Assembly (NCBI RefSeq): GCF_905475395.1
Contig: NC_058339.1
Span: 79,822,520-79,886,519, forward strand
Length of the DNA stretch: 64,000 nt
Direction of reading: 5' to 3'
Source: Chrysoperla carnea
Lineage: Eukaryota; Arthropoda; Insecta; Neuroptera; Chrysopidae
The position numbers and the translations under genes were made by a program. Shown one piece after another: positions 1 through 11,694 of this stretch. The notes beneath the pieces were generated by a model. The model ran no database searches. It was not told where the DNA came from and saw only the letters and a list, made by a program, of their open reading frames with translations. Numbering within the stretch: the first letter of the stretch is position 1; every line of letters begins with the position of its first letter.

Positions 1-855
1 AGCAAAAGGTAATTGATTAACTCAGGATGATTGAGACTTCATTTTGCCACTTATACTATGCTCACCTATGCTTCGAAACTCATAAAACACAAAAATACAA
101 TTTTAAAATTAAATGATACATATAACCATGTTAAATTGCTAGATTCGAGGTACATTATGTCGTTAGATTCAAGATACAACACTTTGTGTATTTCAAACAT
201 AACAACGTCAAAATTTAACGTTATGTTTGAAACAAGAATATCGTATAAAAATTTACTCACCAATAACCAGTGAATATCTTTGCTTACGTTTTACAAAACA
301 ATATGCAAAGGTCAGCTTATAAATAGACAAGAAGAAAAATCAAAATTTTTACTTATTTCGCAAAGAAAATTTTATTATTTTTTAATTCAAAAAGAAAACC
401 ACATTAATAATAAGTCTACAGCCTACTTGAATTCTGATAAAATATCCTCATTTTAATAATAAATATCCTACTTGTAATAAATGTTGCCCAGTAAATATCA
501 GTATGTTTGGTTACAGGAACATTCTATCAATAAACTATTATACTTATAAATTACAATTTCTAATGTCCCAGCTTAAACTTTCGCTGCTCAAATTATGGTG
601 CTTTCATCTGCTTGTACTTTGACTTGAAAAAAAAATTTGTAATTTTCAAAAGAGGCTTTCTAGTAACCGCTTCTAGTAAACAAATTAGAAGAGGGCTCAG
701 TTTACAATAAGTAACACTGAGTCGGAGTCATTCTGTAAAAATAGGAGTTATATATGTATATATACGACTTTAACTATAATTTGATATTAATGATGTACAT
801 TAGCGATTCTACTGACTATGCTACTTTATCCATACATTTCTTCTTCATTCGCCTT
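1..855. other. AT-rich stretch, nothing identified
   Basis: No gene, RNA or clear repeat was recognised. The short open frames near the left edge (31-273 plus, 66-263 minus) overlap in opposite directions in AT-rich sequence and have no family resemblance. Confidence 0.5.
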
Positions 856-859
856 ACAT

Positions 860-1018
860 ATTCTACTTCTTTTTCACTATGTCATACACATATTTTGTGT
901 GTTTGTGAGCTACACTAGCTAAAAGTATGAGCTCCATCTATCTAGGAGCTGCTTGCTATAGTAACCTTAACTCACAAACCACCCACAATACATATACATT
1001 ATAGTGAATGTGTAAGAT
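860..1018. repeat. Foldback (imperfect inverted repeat)
   Basis: The stretch 884-909 (ending TTTGTGAG) is repeated in inverted form at 970-996 (starting CTCACAAA). Weaker pairing reaches out to about 862 and 1017. A second stem, AGCTCC/GGAGCT, sits inside the loop at about 929-950. Such nested foldbacks are typical of decayed MITEs. No target-site duplication was found. Confidence 0.45.
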
Positions 1019-1430
1019 TTAACAATTCTTAAAAGTGAGTGAATTGGGAATGAGAGTAAAGATGTTGGAGCTTTTGGAGAGGTGACTAGGGGTTATAAGA
1101 TAGGAAAATAAGTAGTCATTCTATGATGAACGAATAATATACATAGAGGCGACACATATACACAGATAGATTACTAACACAGTGCTCTTGATTTTATTTA
1201 CTTCATCCATCTTGTTGTGAGTACAGTTCACACATTAAAAATGTAATCAATAAAGTTGGGATAAGAGTCCTGGGAAATATAGCAAATGTAATAAAAATTT
1301 AAAAAAAAGCTCGGCTTAGACAAGAGAAGTCTTACTGGACAAAATGAGTTCCAGAATAATCAACATTGATATTTCTTTTGAAATCTTAAAATTGAATGTG
1401 TTCGAAATTGAACAGTGAAACAAGGTTCGA

Positions 1431-2015
1431 AGCAGCATACTCAATGTTACGGCAGGGCAAAACTAACATCAAAAATGAAAAGACAAAATTAGAGTTTCAA
1501 AAAAAATTCCATCCAAATTGAATAAAATTAGGGTGGTATAGCCAAAAATCCATTTTTTACTCTCTATGACGTCATCAAAATCCAAAAAATTTTATTTTGC
1601 TCTATAATCTCCAAATTATATCCAATTTTGAAAAATCAAGTATGCATTCCAACCAATTTTGGTCATATTTTTCAAATTTCTGGTCAGATTTGAACTCACT
1701 ATAATAGATTTCAAAAATGTGGGATCCTGGTCTCGACTTTTAGCACAAAGGTGAATTGTAACGAAAAACCAACATCACATGTAAAAAGAGTAACCTAACA
1801 GTAGTGACTTTCAAAAAAAAATTCCAGACAAATTGGATAAGATTTGGCTGTGTTATCCAAAAATCGATTTTTTGAACTTTATGTCGTCGTCAAATAAAAA
1901 TTAATTTTGCTCCATAAACTCCAAAGTATAATCAGTTTTGACAAACCAAGTATGTAATCCAATTAAGTTTTGGTCATACTTTTCAAATTTCTAATTTAAC
2001 CTCACTGTAATAGGT
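1431..2015. repeat. Two diverged tandem copies of an approximately 310-bp repeat (family R310)
   Basis: Copy 1 (about 1431-1740) and copy 2 (about 1741-2015) share an ordered series of blocks: AAAAATTCCA plus an (A)AATTG-rich stretch, a TATCCAAAAATC/TAGCCAAAAATC block, TTTTGCTC(T/C)ATAA, an AATCAAGTATG-like block, and TTGGTCATA then TTTTCAAATTTCT. The same block order appears at 42.84-43.6 kb, so this is a dispersed, satellite-like family rather than a local accident. Confidence 0.75.
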
Positions 2016-2029
2016 CCTATGAAGCCCAG

Positions 2030-2120
2030 AGGGAAGGTTATGTTTTTCGAGTGTAGGTATGTATGTATATTTCTTTGGCAGACTCTGGAACTAAAACGGT
2101 GTGATTAATTTTAGCTTAAG
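2030..2120 (+). repeat. Dispersed repeat fragment (GTTATGTTTTTCG type)
   Basis: The block GGTTATGTTTTTCG, then TGTATGTATATTTCTTTG, recurs at 27,625-27,670 in nearly the same form. It is probably the end of an old interspersed element. Confidence 0.4.
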
Positions 2121-3300
2121 AGTTGTTGTTCGGTTCGTCTTAGTTTTGAAATTCAATACTTTAATTTAATAATTTTATCCAAACATCATAAAAATAAGCG
2201 TGGACAGCTTATTTGAAGAACTTTGAAATCTACAATACAATTAAAATTGCTATCCAATTTTAGTTCGTTAAAACCTGTTTTTTTAGTTTTTAAATGTATA
2301 ATTTATTTATTTACAGTGTGTAACCCTCATAATATTGAAGTATTTTTCAGTAGCTAATTGTACATAAAAATTTGTGTGTCTTGAAGTGTATCGTCTATGC
2401 ATCCAAGTTTTTAAAAAGATGTTTACCGCGTTTTCTTTATATACATGTATATATTCTTGTAACGTTCTTGAACGCATTTTATGGCAACTAAATTAGCCGT
2501 AAAAACTTATATACAATGATAGCAGAGAATTAAGGGTTTTTCATATTATAGCTGTATATAGTGTATACTGTATATAGTACTTTTTTTTTTACTTTACACA
2601 AAAAAGAAAAAAAAATTTGTAAAAGATTATATCGTCGTACGTTTCTTCGTAGCCCTCCCCTTTTCTCTATATCGACATTGACATAAAAATCTACTTCTTT
2701 ATTTTTCAGCAATTTTTATTCAATCATTATGATGATAAAAATAATAATAAAATATGTACTTAGAGAATTTTTGAATGATTAATATATTTTTTAGAAAATT
2801 TATACTTAAAAGATTATTATCTACTTTATTAAGAGACAGGAAATGTGTGCAGCTTCAGACACACCGTCAGTTTTAAGTATTTTTCTTTCATCATTAGTTT
2901 TTGTGTTTAGTTTTTCTTTCTGTCAGCTTGAACTGATTTTGTGAAATAGGGAATATTCATGTATTTTGAATACAATAATTTTCTTATAGAAAATCAAAAA
3001 CAATAATTTTATAAATTGTATTTTGATTCCGTATATTCTCAATATCAATGTATCCACAAAAACCACAGAATTTTAACAAACAGTACAATAAATTTCCACA
3101 AAACGGTGAAAATTACAACCTACACACAAACATAGATTTAATATAATAATATATATTCACATTATAAATTTAAAACATTTTCAGATTTTCACATCAAAGG
3201 AAAATTTTGTTGTGTTATATTTCAAATGAGTAGACAGATAGAATAGAGCGTGAGCCAAACATGAGGTGACTTTTCTACGATGTTTTTTTTCTCCCGTTGG
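2121..3300. other. AT-rich stretch, nothing identified
   Basis: Homopolymeric T and A runs and TA-rich segments (for example 2545-2620). No coding-like segment was found on either strand. Confidence 0.5.
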
Positions 3301-3390
3301 GGGGGGGGATTGATAAAGTTAAGCAAAATATTGTTTTAATGGTTGATCAAAGGGGGATAAAGTTAAGCAAAATATTGTTTTAATGGGCGA
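3299..3390. repeat. G-run followed by a 44-bp tandem duplication
   Basis: A nine-or-so G run at 3300 is followed by two copies (about 3312 and 3356, period 44) of a unit starting GATAAAGTTAAGCAAAATAT. The copies are almost identical, which indicates a recent slippage or duplication event. Confidence 0.75.
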
Positions 3391-3604
3391 ATTTTGTAGC
3401 ATGTTGAATTTTGGTAAATTTCATCATGTAATAATAATAATTAGATTTTCCAATCGGATCCCTGCGAGCACGATCAAATCACTTTCTTTCTAAAAGCCAT
3501 ATCTGGCTGTTTTGAAGTATTATTTGGGCACATAGACACAAAACACTCCACCAATATATTTATATACGCGATTTTCATCGTCACTATTGACCTTTTTATC
3601 TGTC

Positions 3605-4562
3605 TCGGAATTTGATGAAACTCAGTTTATAGGGTAATTTTGACCCAAGAAATTCAAAAATCTAGTTTAGTTGGCGATTGGCCGAGTAATTTTCGAAAAA
3701 AACGATATTTCGGATCGATTTCCGGTTTTATCTCGAGAATTATTTGCCCAATCGTTAAATGAAACCGATTTTTGTATTTTTTGGGTCAAAATTACCTTAT
3801 ATACAGAGTTTTATCGAAATTGGAGACGATAAATTTGTATCGATTTTTTGCAATTTTTTCAAGGGGTACCCCTTAGAAAAATTCGAAAAAATCGTAAAAA
3901 ATTATTTGTTTCGGAATTTGATGAAACTCAGTTTATATGGTAATTTTGACCCAAGAAATTCAAAAATCGAGTTTATTTGGCGATTGGCCGAGTAATTTTC
4001 GAAAAAAACGATATTTCGGATCGATTTCCGGTTTTATCTCGAGAATTATTTGCCCAATCGTTAAATGAAACCGATTTTTGTATTTTTTGGGTCAAAATTA
4101 CCTTTTATACAGAGTTTTATCGAAATTGGAGACGATAAATTTGTATCGATTTTTTGCAATTTTTTCAAGGGGTACCCCTTAGAAAAATTCGAAAAAATCG
4201 TAAAAAATTATTTCTTTCGGAATTTGGTGAAACTCAGTTTATAAGGTAATTTTGACCCAAGAAATTCAAAAATCGAGTTTATTTGGCGATTAGCCGAGAA
4301 ATTTTCGAAAAAAACGATATTTCGGATCGATTTCCGGTTTTATCTCGAGAATTATTTGCCCAATCGTTAAATGAAACCGATTTTTGTATTTTTTGGGTCA
4401 AAATTACCTTATAAACAGAGTTTTATCGAAATTGGAGACGATAAATTTGTATCGATTTCTTGCAATTTTTTCAAGGGGTACCCCTTAGAAAAATTCGAAA
4501 AAATCGTAAAAAATTATTTGACCGAGTAATTTTCGAAAAAACCGATATTTCGGATCGATTTA
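3605..4562. repeat. 306-bp satellite, three units, each built of two inverted-repeat dyads
   Basis: Units start at 3605, 3911 and 4217 (TCGGAATTTG...), giving a period of 306 bp with high identity. A truncated fourth piece runs to about 4562. Inside each unit the sequence reads nearly the same on both strands around two centres: the GGGGTACCCC palindrome (3863-3872 in unit 1) and a point about 153 bp earlier, near 3714. For example GTAATTTTGACCCAA at about 3632 is mirrored by TTGGGTCAAAATTAC at about 3780. The array can therefore be described as 153-bp half-units in alternating orientation. The open frames at 3759-3995 and 4460-4708 are by-products of the repeat. Confidence 0.9.
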
Positions 4563-5030
4563 CCTATCCCAATTTTTTTTTCGTAGCATCAATATTTTTA
4601 AGCGTTACAACCTTGGGACTAAACTTAATATACTATGTATATTTCATATATACATGGTATAAAAAAATTGGAAAAAGGTTTATTGCAACACCAAAATTAA
4701 CAATTTGAATTCCTCATTGAACTGTGTAACTAAATTTATTTTTATCAATTCGCGAAATTGTGGGAAATATTACAAATCTCTAACAGGTAGATTAAGAAAA
4801 TTATAAAAATTTGATTCAGTTATGGGCTCACGTTCTAATTTTATAACGTTTCACATAACATTAAGATGACATTTAAAATATTATATGTTGAATTAAAATT
4901 CATGATGTGAAAGAGGAAGAAAAAAATGCTTGTTTAGAACTTTTTTTTTGTATACTAAGAATTTGAATACTAAAATTTCACTTATATTGATCCTTTTTTA
5001 TGAGAATAGACGATAGAAACAAGAATCTCT
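4563..5030. other. AT-rich stretch, nothing identified
   Basis: Unique-looking AT-rich DNA between the 306-bp satellite and a Helitron-like 5' end. No recognised content. Confidence 0.45.
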
Positions 5031-5560
5031 ATCTCTATATATTATAAATGCGAAAGTAAGCATGTTTGTTTGTTTGCTAAAACTAGCGAATAGTTTTTAA
5101 AGAAATTGTACAGCAATATAGCTCATACTTCAGAATAACACATGAGATATTATTTATAACGTTATATTAATAAAATAAATAAAAAATAATTTAAAAAATA
5201 ATTTAATTTGACATTACCATGTGTGTTTTTATTTTTATTTTTTAATTTTTAGTGCCTGTAATACTTTTGAAACCTATAAAAGGTCAGTAATTCAGTATTT
5301 TTCAATAAACAAAAACTACTTCTCACATTTGACCTTTAACCGTCCATTTTGATTGACCTTATTGACCTTCTTTTCAGTGTCTACTGTTAACGATCTTGAT
5401 TTAACCATTCCATAGATATTCAAAATTCCAAAAAATTGATATATAGAACCTGCTACGCAGTTGTATCTTCTCCCACCACCGCGAATACGAAAACTCGTTT
5501 TGACAATCAGGGCATGCCCCCAAGCACCCCCTAAAAATTTCAGCCATTAAGTTTTTTTTT
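5030..5560 (+). mobile_element. Possible non-autonomous Helitron-like or other interspersed element remnant
   Basis: It opens with CTCTATATATTATAAATGCG then AAAGTAAGCATG and a GTTTGTTTGTTTG run, a type of start common in insect non-autonomous Helitrons and MITEs. A GC-richer patch at 5448-5560 (CACCACCGCGAATACG, then GGGCATGCCCCCAAGCACCC) looks like part of an interspersed repeat. No copy elsewhere in the window defines the ends, so the boundaries are guesses. Confidence 0.3.
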
Positions 5561-6280
5561 AAGTACAACTTATTTTCGGGTTTATATTTACTCTGCTAAC
5601 TTACCAGCCAATCCAGATACGGGAATATTTTACTCTTACGTTTAATTTGGATCAAATGAGTCAAATTTGGAGATATGGATTGAATTTTTTTTTTTTAATT
5701 TTTGACTTTTTTTTCTTTTAGAATTCAAAATAGGTCGAATTCAAATAATTTCTACAAAACAAGTGTAAATAAGTTTATTCAAGTTGAAAAAAACTTTTGA
5801 TTTTCCTTATCATAAAATTAAATTGTAAATAAATAATTATAAATGTATAAACTAATTAATATGATTAATTACACGGAAATGTTTTAAGAAAGTAATTTAA
5901 TATTGTAAATATACCTAAAATTTTCAACATAATTTCATTAGACATATATGTAAATAAAACATAAAAGTTTTTGGTAGGCACATAATGTTTAAAAACCACT
6001 GAATAATTGATTAGGACAAATATTTAAGTAAGTAACCCATACCAATATCATCTCAATTTACCTTTTAAATACATTTAATAAAAAGATCAACAAATTAGAT
6101 TTTGTAAAATAGAACGGATAATCATTATATTATTATTCGCTTGAATATTCTATGTTGAAGCTCTTAGGGCAGTTTTAAACAGAGACAAAAAAGCATTGTG
6201 AAGTTAAAGTTTTAAATGTTTTATGTGATGGAGAACAATTTGGTCCTAAATAGGCCCCCATTATAGACGTTTTTGATTCA
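5561..6280. other. AT-rich stretch, nothing identified
   Basis: No coding potential, tandem repeat or hairpin of note was seen. Confidence 0.45.
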
Positions 6281-6284
6281 CATA

Positions 6285-6445
6285 GAAGAACAAGTGAAAT
6301 TTACAAAATTTAAAAAACCTTCGACAAATGTGATTTATTCCTTGTAAACCGATTTTTGGAAACTTAGCTATAAAATGTTCTCAATTAAGTCGGTTCGACC
6401 GTTTATCGACTACGATACCACTAAGAAACACACAAACGCACAGAT
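6285..6445 (-). repeat. Fragment of dispersed repeat family D1
   Basis: The reverse complement matches part of the longer copies at 31.45-32.08 kb and 11.70-12.25 kb. The shared block is a cytosine-poor 'cgta-tcg-accgactt' stretch (AGTCGGTTCGACCG on the plus strand here), followed by GCTACGATACCACT-like sequence, with TTTGTAAATTTCACTT at the far end. Confidence 0.6.
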
Positions 6446-7105
6446 ATTCCTGAATTCCTGAAGACGGAGTTCCTGAAGATTCCTGAGTTCCTGAAGACGG
6501 AAATTTTTTAATGAATGTGTCATTTGTGCCGAATAAGTACATCAATAAGTAAATTTTCAATAAAAAAGCGTATGGGATTGATTTTTCAACAGGTGTTCCT
6601 ATTCGTATATTTAAATACGCAACATTTATCTTATTGGTACCATTTCTAAAAAAGCAGCAAGCAGGTACCGTATCGGTAGATAAATTTATTTGTATGTTTT
6701 CTTTAATCTTTAAGCAATTAGAATTATTCCCTATTTACCTACCACATAACGATTAAGGGGAATAAAAACATTTAACAAAAAACTTTTTATTACATGCCTT
6801 TTTGTGTTATCTAAATACGAATTAAAGAAATTGAAAAAGAAATAATATTCCTTTTTTATAAATTTATTAACTGTACGAAAGATTCTTCAGTCAATAAATC
6901 TAAAACTGCTAATTGATATAAAAGCGAATATGAATTCTAGCTTACTGATGTCATTTTTTACCTAGTAAAATGGGCAATTTTTGAAAGAAAAATTAGAAAT
7001 TAATAACACCCGCATACTTATGACATCGTTCCCATAACTATCTTTTTGAAATTCGAAAATGATTTTTAAGGGTTCCTTAAATGACAAATAATTTTTTATC
7101 AAATT
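6446..7105. other. AT-rich stretch with short local repeats
   Basis: Holds three nearby copies of CCTGAA(GA) at 6450-6500 (ATTCCTGAATTCCTGAAGAC). Otherwise nothing recognised. Confidence 0.45.
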
Positions 7106-7109
7106 TGAT

Positions 7110-7457
7110 ACAAATTTACGCTTGATTCAGCTATTCTTACATGAATTTGAAATTTTAAGAATGTAATTAAAACTTTTACGATATTTTAATCATGAAATTG
7201 CCAGCTTCGAAAAATATTATTTTGATTGATTTACAAACAAATTTTAGTCCTAGTTGTTACAACCTACGCAAGTCCCAAACGTAACAAATTTACGCTTGAT
7301 TCAGCTATTCTTACATGAATTTGAAGTTTTAAGACTGTAATTAAAACTTTTATGATATTTTAATCATAAAATTGTCAGCTTCGAAAAATATTATTTTGAT
7401 TGATTTACAAACAAATTTTAGTCCTAGTTGTTACAACCTACGCAAGTCCCAAACGTA
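7110..7457. repeat. Two near-identical 174-bp tandem copies
   Basis: Units start at 7111 and 7285 (CAAATTTACGCTTGATTCAG) and end in CAAGTCCCAAACGTA. Only a handful of substitutions separate them, so the duplication is recent relative to most other repeats here. No coding capacity. Confidence 0.9.
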
Positions 7458-8540
7458 TTATAGATTTAATTTTGTTGACCGCTTTCTTACCAAAAGCACA
7501 ATTTACCCTCATCCAAAAATTTTGTACTGTAATATGCGGTAGTTACCTGTTGATGAATTTGCCATATTACGCATAGAAATGTAAAACTAGATTTGATACC
7601 ATGACAAAATTTGAAAGTGGAATTAAAATTGATTAAAAAACGAAGATGAAATAAGCTTTTAAAGATTGTTGCCCATCTTTTTTTAGCAAAACAAAGTTTT
7701 ATATATTTTTTATATCATGTATCTCTATGGTGAAATCGAACAATGACGTCACTAACCCATACTTTCTTTTTTTTTTAATAAAAACGTTCATATTTTGCGT
7801 ACTTCTAAAGATTTTCAAAAACCAATTTCACTAGTCTGCTCGTGCAGTGAGAATTCTTTACCTGAAGTGATAAAAATTTTTTTGTCAAAATGCCAATTAT
7901 ATATTAATAGAATATTATAAAATGGACAACATTATTTGTATTAATTTTTTCTCAATTCAGCCCCCAATGTTAGTTCACATATTTATCGTTTGTGGAAATT
8001 TTATCTCTACGAATACTTGATCTCTCGTCTTAAATTAAAATAAAATAATTTATTTTAAAGTAAAATTAATATATTTGGTTTAATTCACATTTCCATACCA
8101 TATCCCAACATATATAAAATAACAAATTTTTTGAAATATCCAAAATGCCAATTATTCTGCATATAGTTGTAATAATTTGAGTATGTAGGACATTTCTATA
8201 CATTTGCAGTATAACTAGATAGTAAATTTATTTGTCTAAATAAACATCTAGTAATAAGTCTTTCGTACTAGTGCTAGATGAGGTAATATCTATTAAATGT
8301 AAATGCTTGGACACAAGATGTACTCGTACATACCTTCCTATTATCCCGGCCACATCCTTGAATGAAGTAGCATGTCATTACTTCATTAACTTTGTTTATG
8401 CTATTAACTTCAGTTGTAGAGAGTATTGTATCATCTATTCTGTATAATGCTCCATTTTCTAGTATATATGAAAAACATGGATAAATTATACCTGGGCAAA
8501 GAAAATATATAAACTTGAAAATATATATCTTAGGCTTGAG
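7458..8540. other. AT-rich stretch, nothing identified
   Basis: No family resemblance and no long open frame was seen. Confidence 0.45.
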
Positions 8541-8545
8541 ATTAC

Positions 8546-8995
8546 TGTTCTTTTACCAATAAAAGAACAGTTAAAATTTTATGTGAACTGTTTGGTAAAA
8601 AATACAATGAGATGATTTTATACACTATTGTAACATGGTTGGCCCAAACGATCCCTTTTGAGAAATATTGAAAAGTTCTAAAAACTAGAAATTTGGGAGA
8701 TATTAAACAGTTCATGAACAAATCCACAAAGAAATTGACGGGCCAATATTGTAACACTTGAATAAAGAAACCAAAAATATTTCAACGTTGTACACATGAT
8801 AAATAGTTTGGCTATAAATTACAATTTTTAAGAGGATAATTATATGCCACCTTCCCCTACTTATGATTTGTGGCAAATTTGCAAGATCTGGGAAAATGAA
8901 CATTGAAATTGCAGAGTTCTGTAAAATAGATATTTCAAAGAGGTAGATTTTCAACTGCTCTGTCTACCTCTACCCGAATGTTGTAACCCAAGTGG
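8546..8995 (+). pseudogene. Possible degraded transposase (hAT-like?), unrecognised coding-like segment
   Basis: The plus frame beginning at about 8546 stays amino-acid-like for about 60 codons with a single stop. It includes a TWLAQTIPFEKY segment that loosely recalls the TRWLSLLPA(I/V)ER block of hAT-type transposases, and then a KKPKIFQRC segment. A second frame at 8872-9030 is also largely open. No catalytic residues can be placed. Chance is a real alternative in DNA of this composition, so the identification is tentative. Confidence 0.2.
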
Positions 8996-9600
8996 AATAC
9001 TTTGACAAAAAGCTGTTCTATAAGCTAATAAACTAAATAAAATTCTTGTATGATGCTTGCTGACAACATTTCACGTTGTTCAAAAATCACAAGGTGTGGC
9101 TATAATAGCAATCTACATATCACTCGTTATAAATCATACTACATCAATCTTTGCTTCTTTCCAAAATCTACGTTGACTTACACTTTCTAGATAAACAGTT
9201 CAACTACGTTGCCCAGTATTTCTCAGAATATTGTTTATACTGTATCTCATATGTAATGTTCCTATGTATACATATAATGTTTTGGTAGAAAAACGACTAC
9301 CAATTATGTAGCAGAAAGATTAAGTGCTACCAACCACTTCAACATTCCCCAGTTCATCCATTTCCTTTAGCATTCATATTATATGATACGTATATATCAC
9401 CCACACTTCTTAGCTTATTGTCCTTTTGTTTATACAAAGATATGAAAAAAAACATTTAATTCATGTGTACCTTGTTATACTAACCAACTTATGTCATTGG
9501 TGTTATTAGAAAAATCGAGGGAACTAAAATTTATGGAATACATCGTTCTGGTTGCAATGAACTATAAATTAAAAAAGAAATCTGGTCTTATTATATAATA
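8996..9600. other. AT-rich stretch, nothing identified
   Basis: No coding-like segment, repeat or RNA structure was recognised. Confidence 0.45.
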
Positions 9601-9602
9601 AA

Positions 9603-9880
9603 AAAAATCGGCTCGGTGGTCGAGTGAGATAAGGCATCTTTTCTTGCTTTGATTACTGGATTACTGGATTTTTTTCTGTACGGCATTCATGTAATTCGGT
9701 TCGAATATTTATGCAGAATTCGTATCAAACAACACTCTACATATTTGCTAGAGTAAGGGTGAGACACCAGGACGTGTGGCATTCATATTCTCACCTAAAA
9801 TCACGTGCAGGCACCTCGCAAAACTGAAGCCATGCTGCTATAAATTTCCTTTTGCATATCTTTATCAACATTATTCCTAG
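9603..9880 (+). mobile_element. Degraded tRNA-headed SINE
   Basis: GGCTCGGTGGTCGAGTGAGA at about 9609 resembles a class II (Leu/Ser type) tRNA 5' half with box A. GGTTCGAATAT at about 9699 resembles box B. The acceptor stem does not close, and a body of unrelated sequence follows (AGTAAGGGTGAGACACCAGG), as expected for a SINE rather than a tRNA gene. Confidence 0.45.
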
Positions 9881-10785
9881 TGGGTCATTTCATCCGAAAA
9901 ATTTTTACATGGACTTGTATTCTTTTAGAAACTATATTTTAGTTCATATGCCATGGTGACAACTTTAATTTTCTTTTCATTTTTTGTGCGTCAGTATTAA
10001 ATGAAGCTAAGAAAAGAAAAATTATTAGAATGGAAAAAGAAAGGATTTACACTCAAGATATTTGTAAAAAGAATAAGACAAAGTGTTTTTTTATGTAAAA
10101 AGTAGAATCTCGTTCAATGGAATTTGTTCCATTTTCTTCGTATACTTCATTTAACTTTATTAAATCGTATCAATCAAACTAAACAATAGTGCAGAAAATA
10201 ATTGCATGAAGCTTTTAATTTATATAAGCTAATAAAAAAAAATTTTTTTTGTACTTTATTAGTAATTGTTTGTAATTTAGAAAATGTATTATTCCTTTGT
10301 TCCAGTATACTACTATATAATAAGTTATTCCAACAGGATTCTTTTACATTCCTCTGTATATGAATAATATGAATAGTTTTCTCTAGTTTTTTCTTCCTGT
10401 TCTGGATAATATGATTGTAATTTTTATTTTTATATTATTTTCTCGCTCGGTATATCATTTGTAATTTTTCTGAGATTTTTCCTTATTTTGTTTTATCTTG
10501 TAAATGAATATCTTTATTTACCATGCATTAAAATGAGTTCTATATAAATTCTTAAATTCTTTTTAAATAGGATACAAAGCTCCTCAAAATTTCTTTTTTA
10601 AATACTAACGTTTTTTTCACCTGTTGCTGAAATTATTGTTATCTAGAAACATCTTTTCCCCTTTTTAGAAGCAACGAAAATCTTTTTTTTTAATTTCAAA
10701 TAATTCTTGTGGTCGCTATCAATTTCTAGGAATGTTTGCTATTTTTCTATTAATTTCAAATATTGTAACTTTTTTAATATTTTTT
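9881..10785. other. AT-rich stretch, nothing identified
   Basis: T-rich and A-rich runs. No assignable feature was found. Confidence 0.45.
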
Positions 10786-10905
10786 ATAGTGTTTTTATTG
10801 TTAAAAATGCGTAATTTTCGAGTTACAGGCTCTACTCGGCCTATATTTTCATAAAAAATTCACAAAAAGCATGTATGTTTTTCGTGAAAAAGATCTGTTG
10901 ATTAA
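10786..10905 (+). repeat. Dispersed 110-bp direct repeat, copy 1
   Basis: TTAAAAATGCGTAATTTTCG then AGTTACAGGCT and CTATATTT recur at 14,763-14,872 in the same orientation. In this copy the repeat lies directly before the LINE 3' sequence at 10.94 kb, so both may belong to one old element. Confidence 0.7.
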
Positions 10906-10935
10906 GCTAAGAACTAATACTATTCGTTGTGTGCG

Positions 10936-11325
10936 TAGTCATGGTAGGGATAATAAAATCGATGCCAGCGCTTTAATTGAAAAATTTTGGAGATAAAGTG
11001 GGCTGTTATGACTAATTTGCAATTATTTACATGTTAATGATATAGAAACTGTCAAATTAAAATGATTGAAAAACACTAATTAATTAAACTTAATGCATTA
11101 AAAATTGTGAAAATAAGAAATCAAATTGTACAAATATTATTTTTCAAATGTTAATTATCGTAATTATTTATTTAAATTTGTGAAACAAGAATATTAAATT
11201 TTAAATGTAAGTTTTCAATGCAATCCACACAATTATATATGCATCCATTAATTCTATAATTAAAGTAGTGTATCGTTGTCATGGAAACGAAATTCACGCT
11301 CGGAGCGAATAGTTTTGATTAATCT
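10936..11325 (+). mobile_element. Jockey-type LINE 3' untranslated end (copy without ORF)
   Basis: This segment matches, in opposite orientation, the sequence just downstream of the Jockey reverse-transcriptase remnant at 36.05-36.45 kb. Shared blocks include ATGGTAGGGA, GATGCCAGCGCTT, GTTATGACTAATTT, TTAATTAAACTT, AATTATTTATTTAAATTTGTG and the GTAGTGTATCGTT-then-CATGGAAACG end. The link to Jockey therefore comes from the other copy. No RT codons remain here, so this is a 5'-truncated copy. Confidence 0.75.
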
Positions 11326-11690
11326 CTATATATTATTAGAAGTGAGATGTAGAAGAAAATAGTTATGAAAAGCAAAAAATATATAGAAAATAAATTTAAC
11401 TAGGTATACATTTTATCAGCATTCAAAAATGTGATGAAGTATTCTTCGAATTTCAACAAAACTTATTTAAACATGTAATACAGAATCTGAAAATTAAAAC
11501 AAGAAAAAAGAATGCCTAACAAAGTAAACATAAGTTTTTTCGTTAAGTCGTTGTACTTTTATGTGTGTTAGATACAATGTGTCCAATTTAATTTGCACCA
11601 AATGGTAACATTTTATTATTTATTTATGAAAAAATTTATTCTTCATAAAAAGCTCTGCATGGCCTAGAACGCAATATGAAATAATCAAAC
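11326..11690. other. AT-rich stretch, nothing identified
   Basis: Short interval between the LINE 3' end and a family D1 repeat. Nothing recognised. Confidence 0.45.
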
Positions 11691-11694
11691 TTAA

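Noticed and set aside
3759..4708. Small proteins encoded at 3759-3995 and 4460-4708
   Set aside because: Both lie in the 306-bp satellite or run out of it, and the frame repeats with the monomer.
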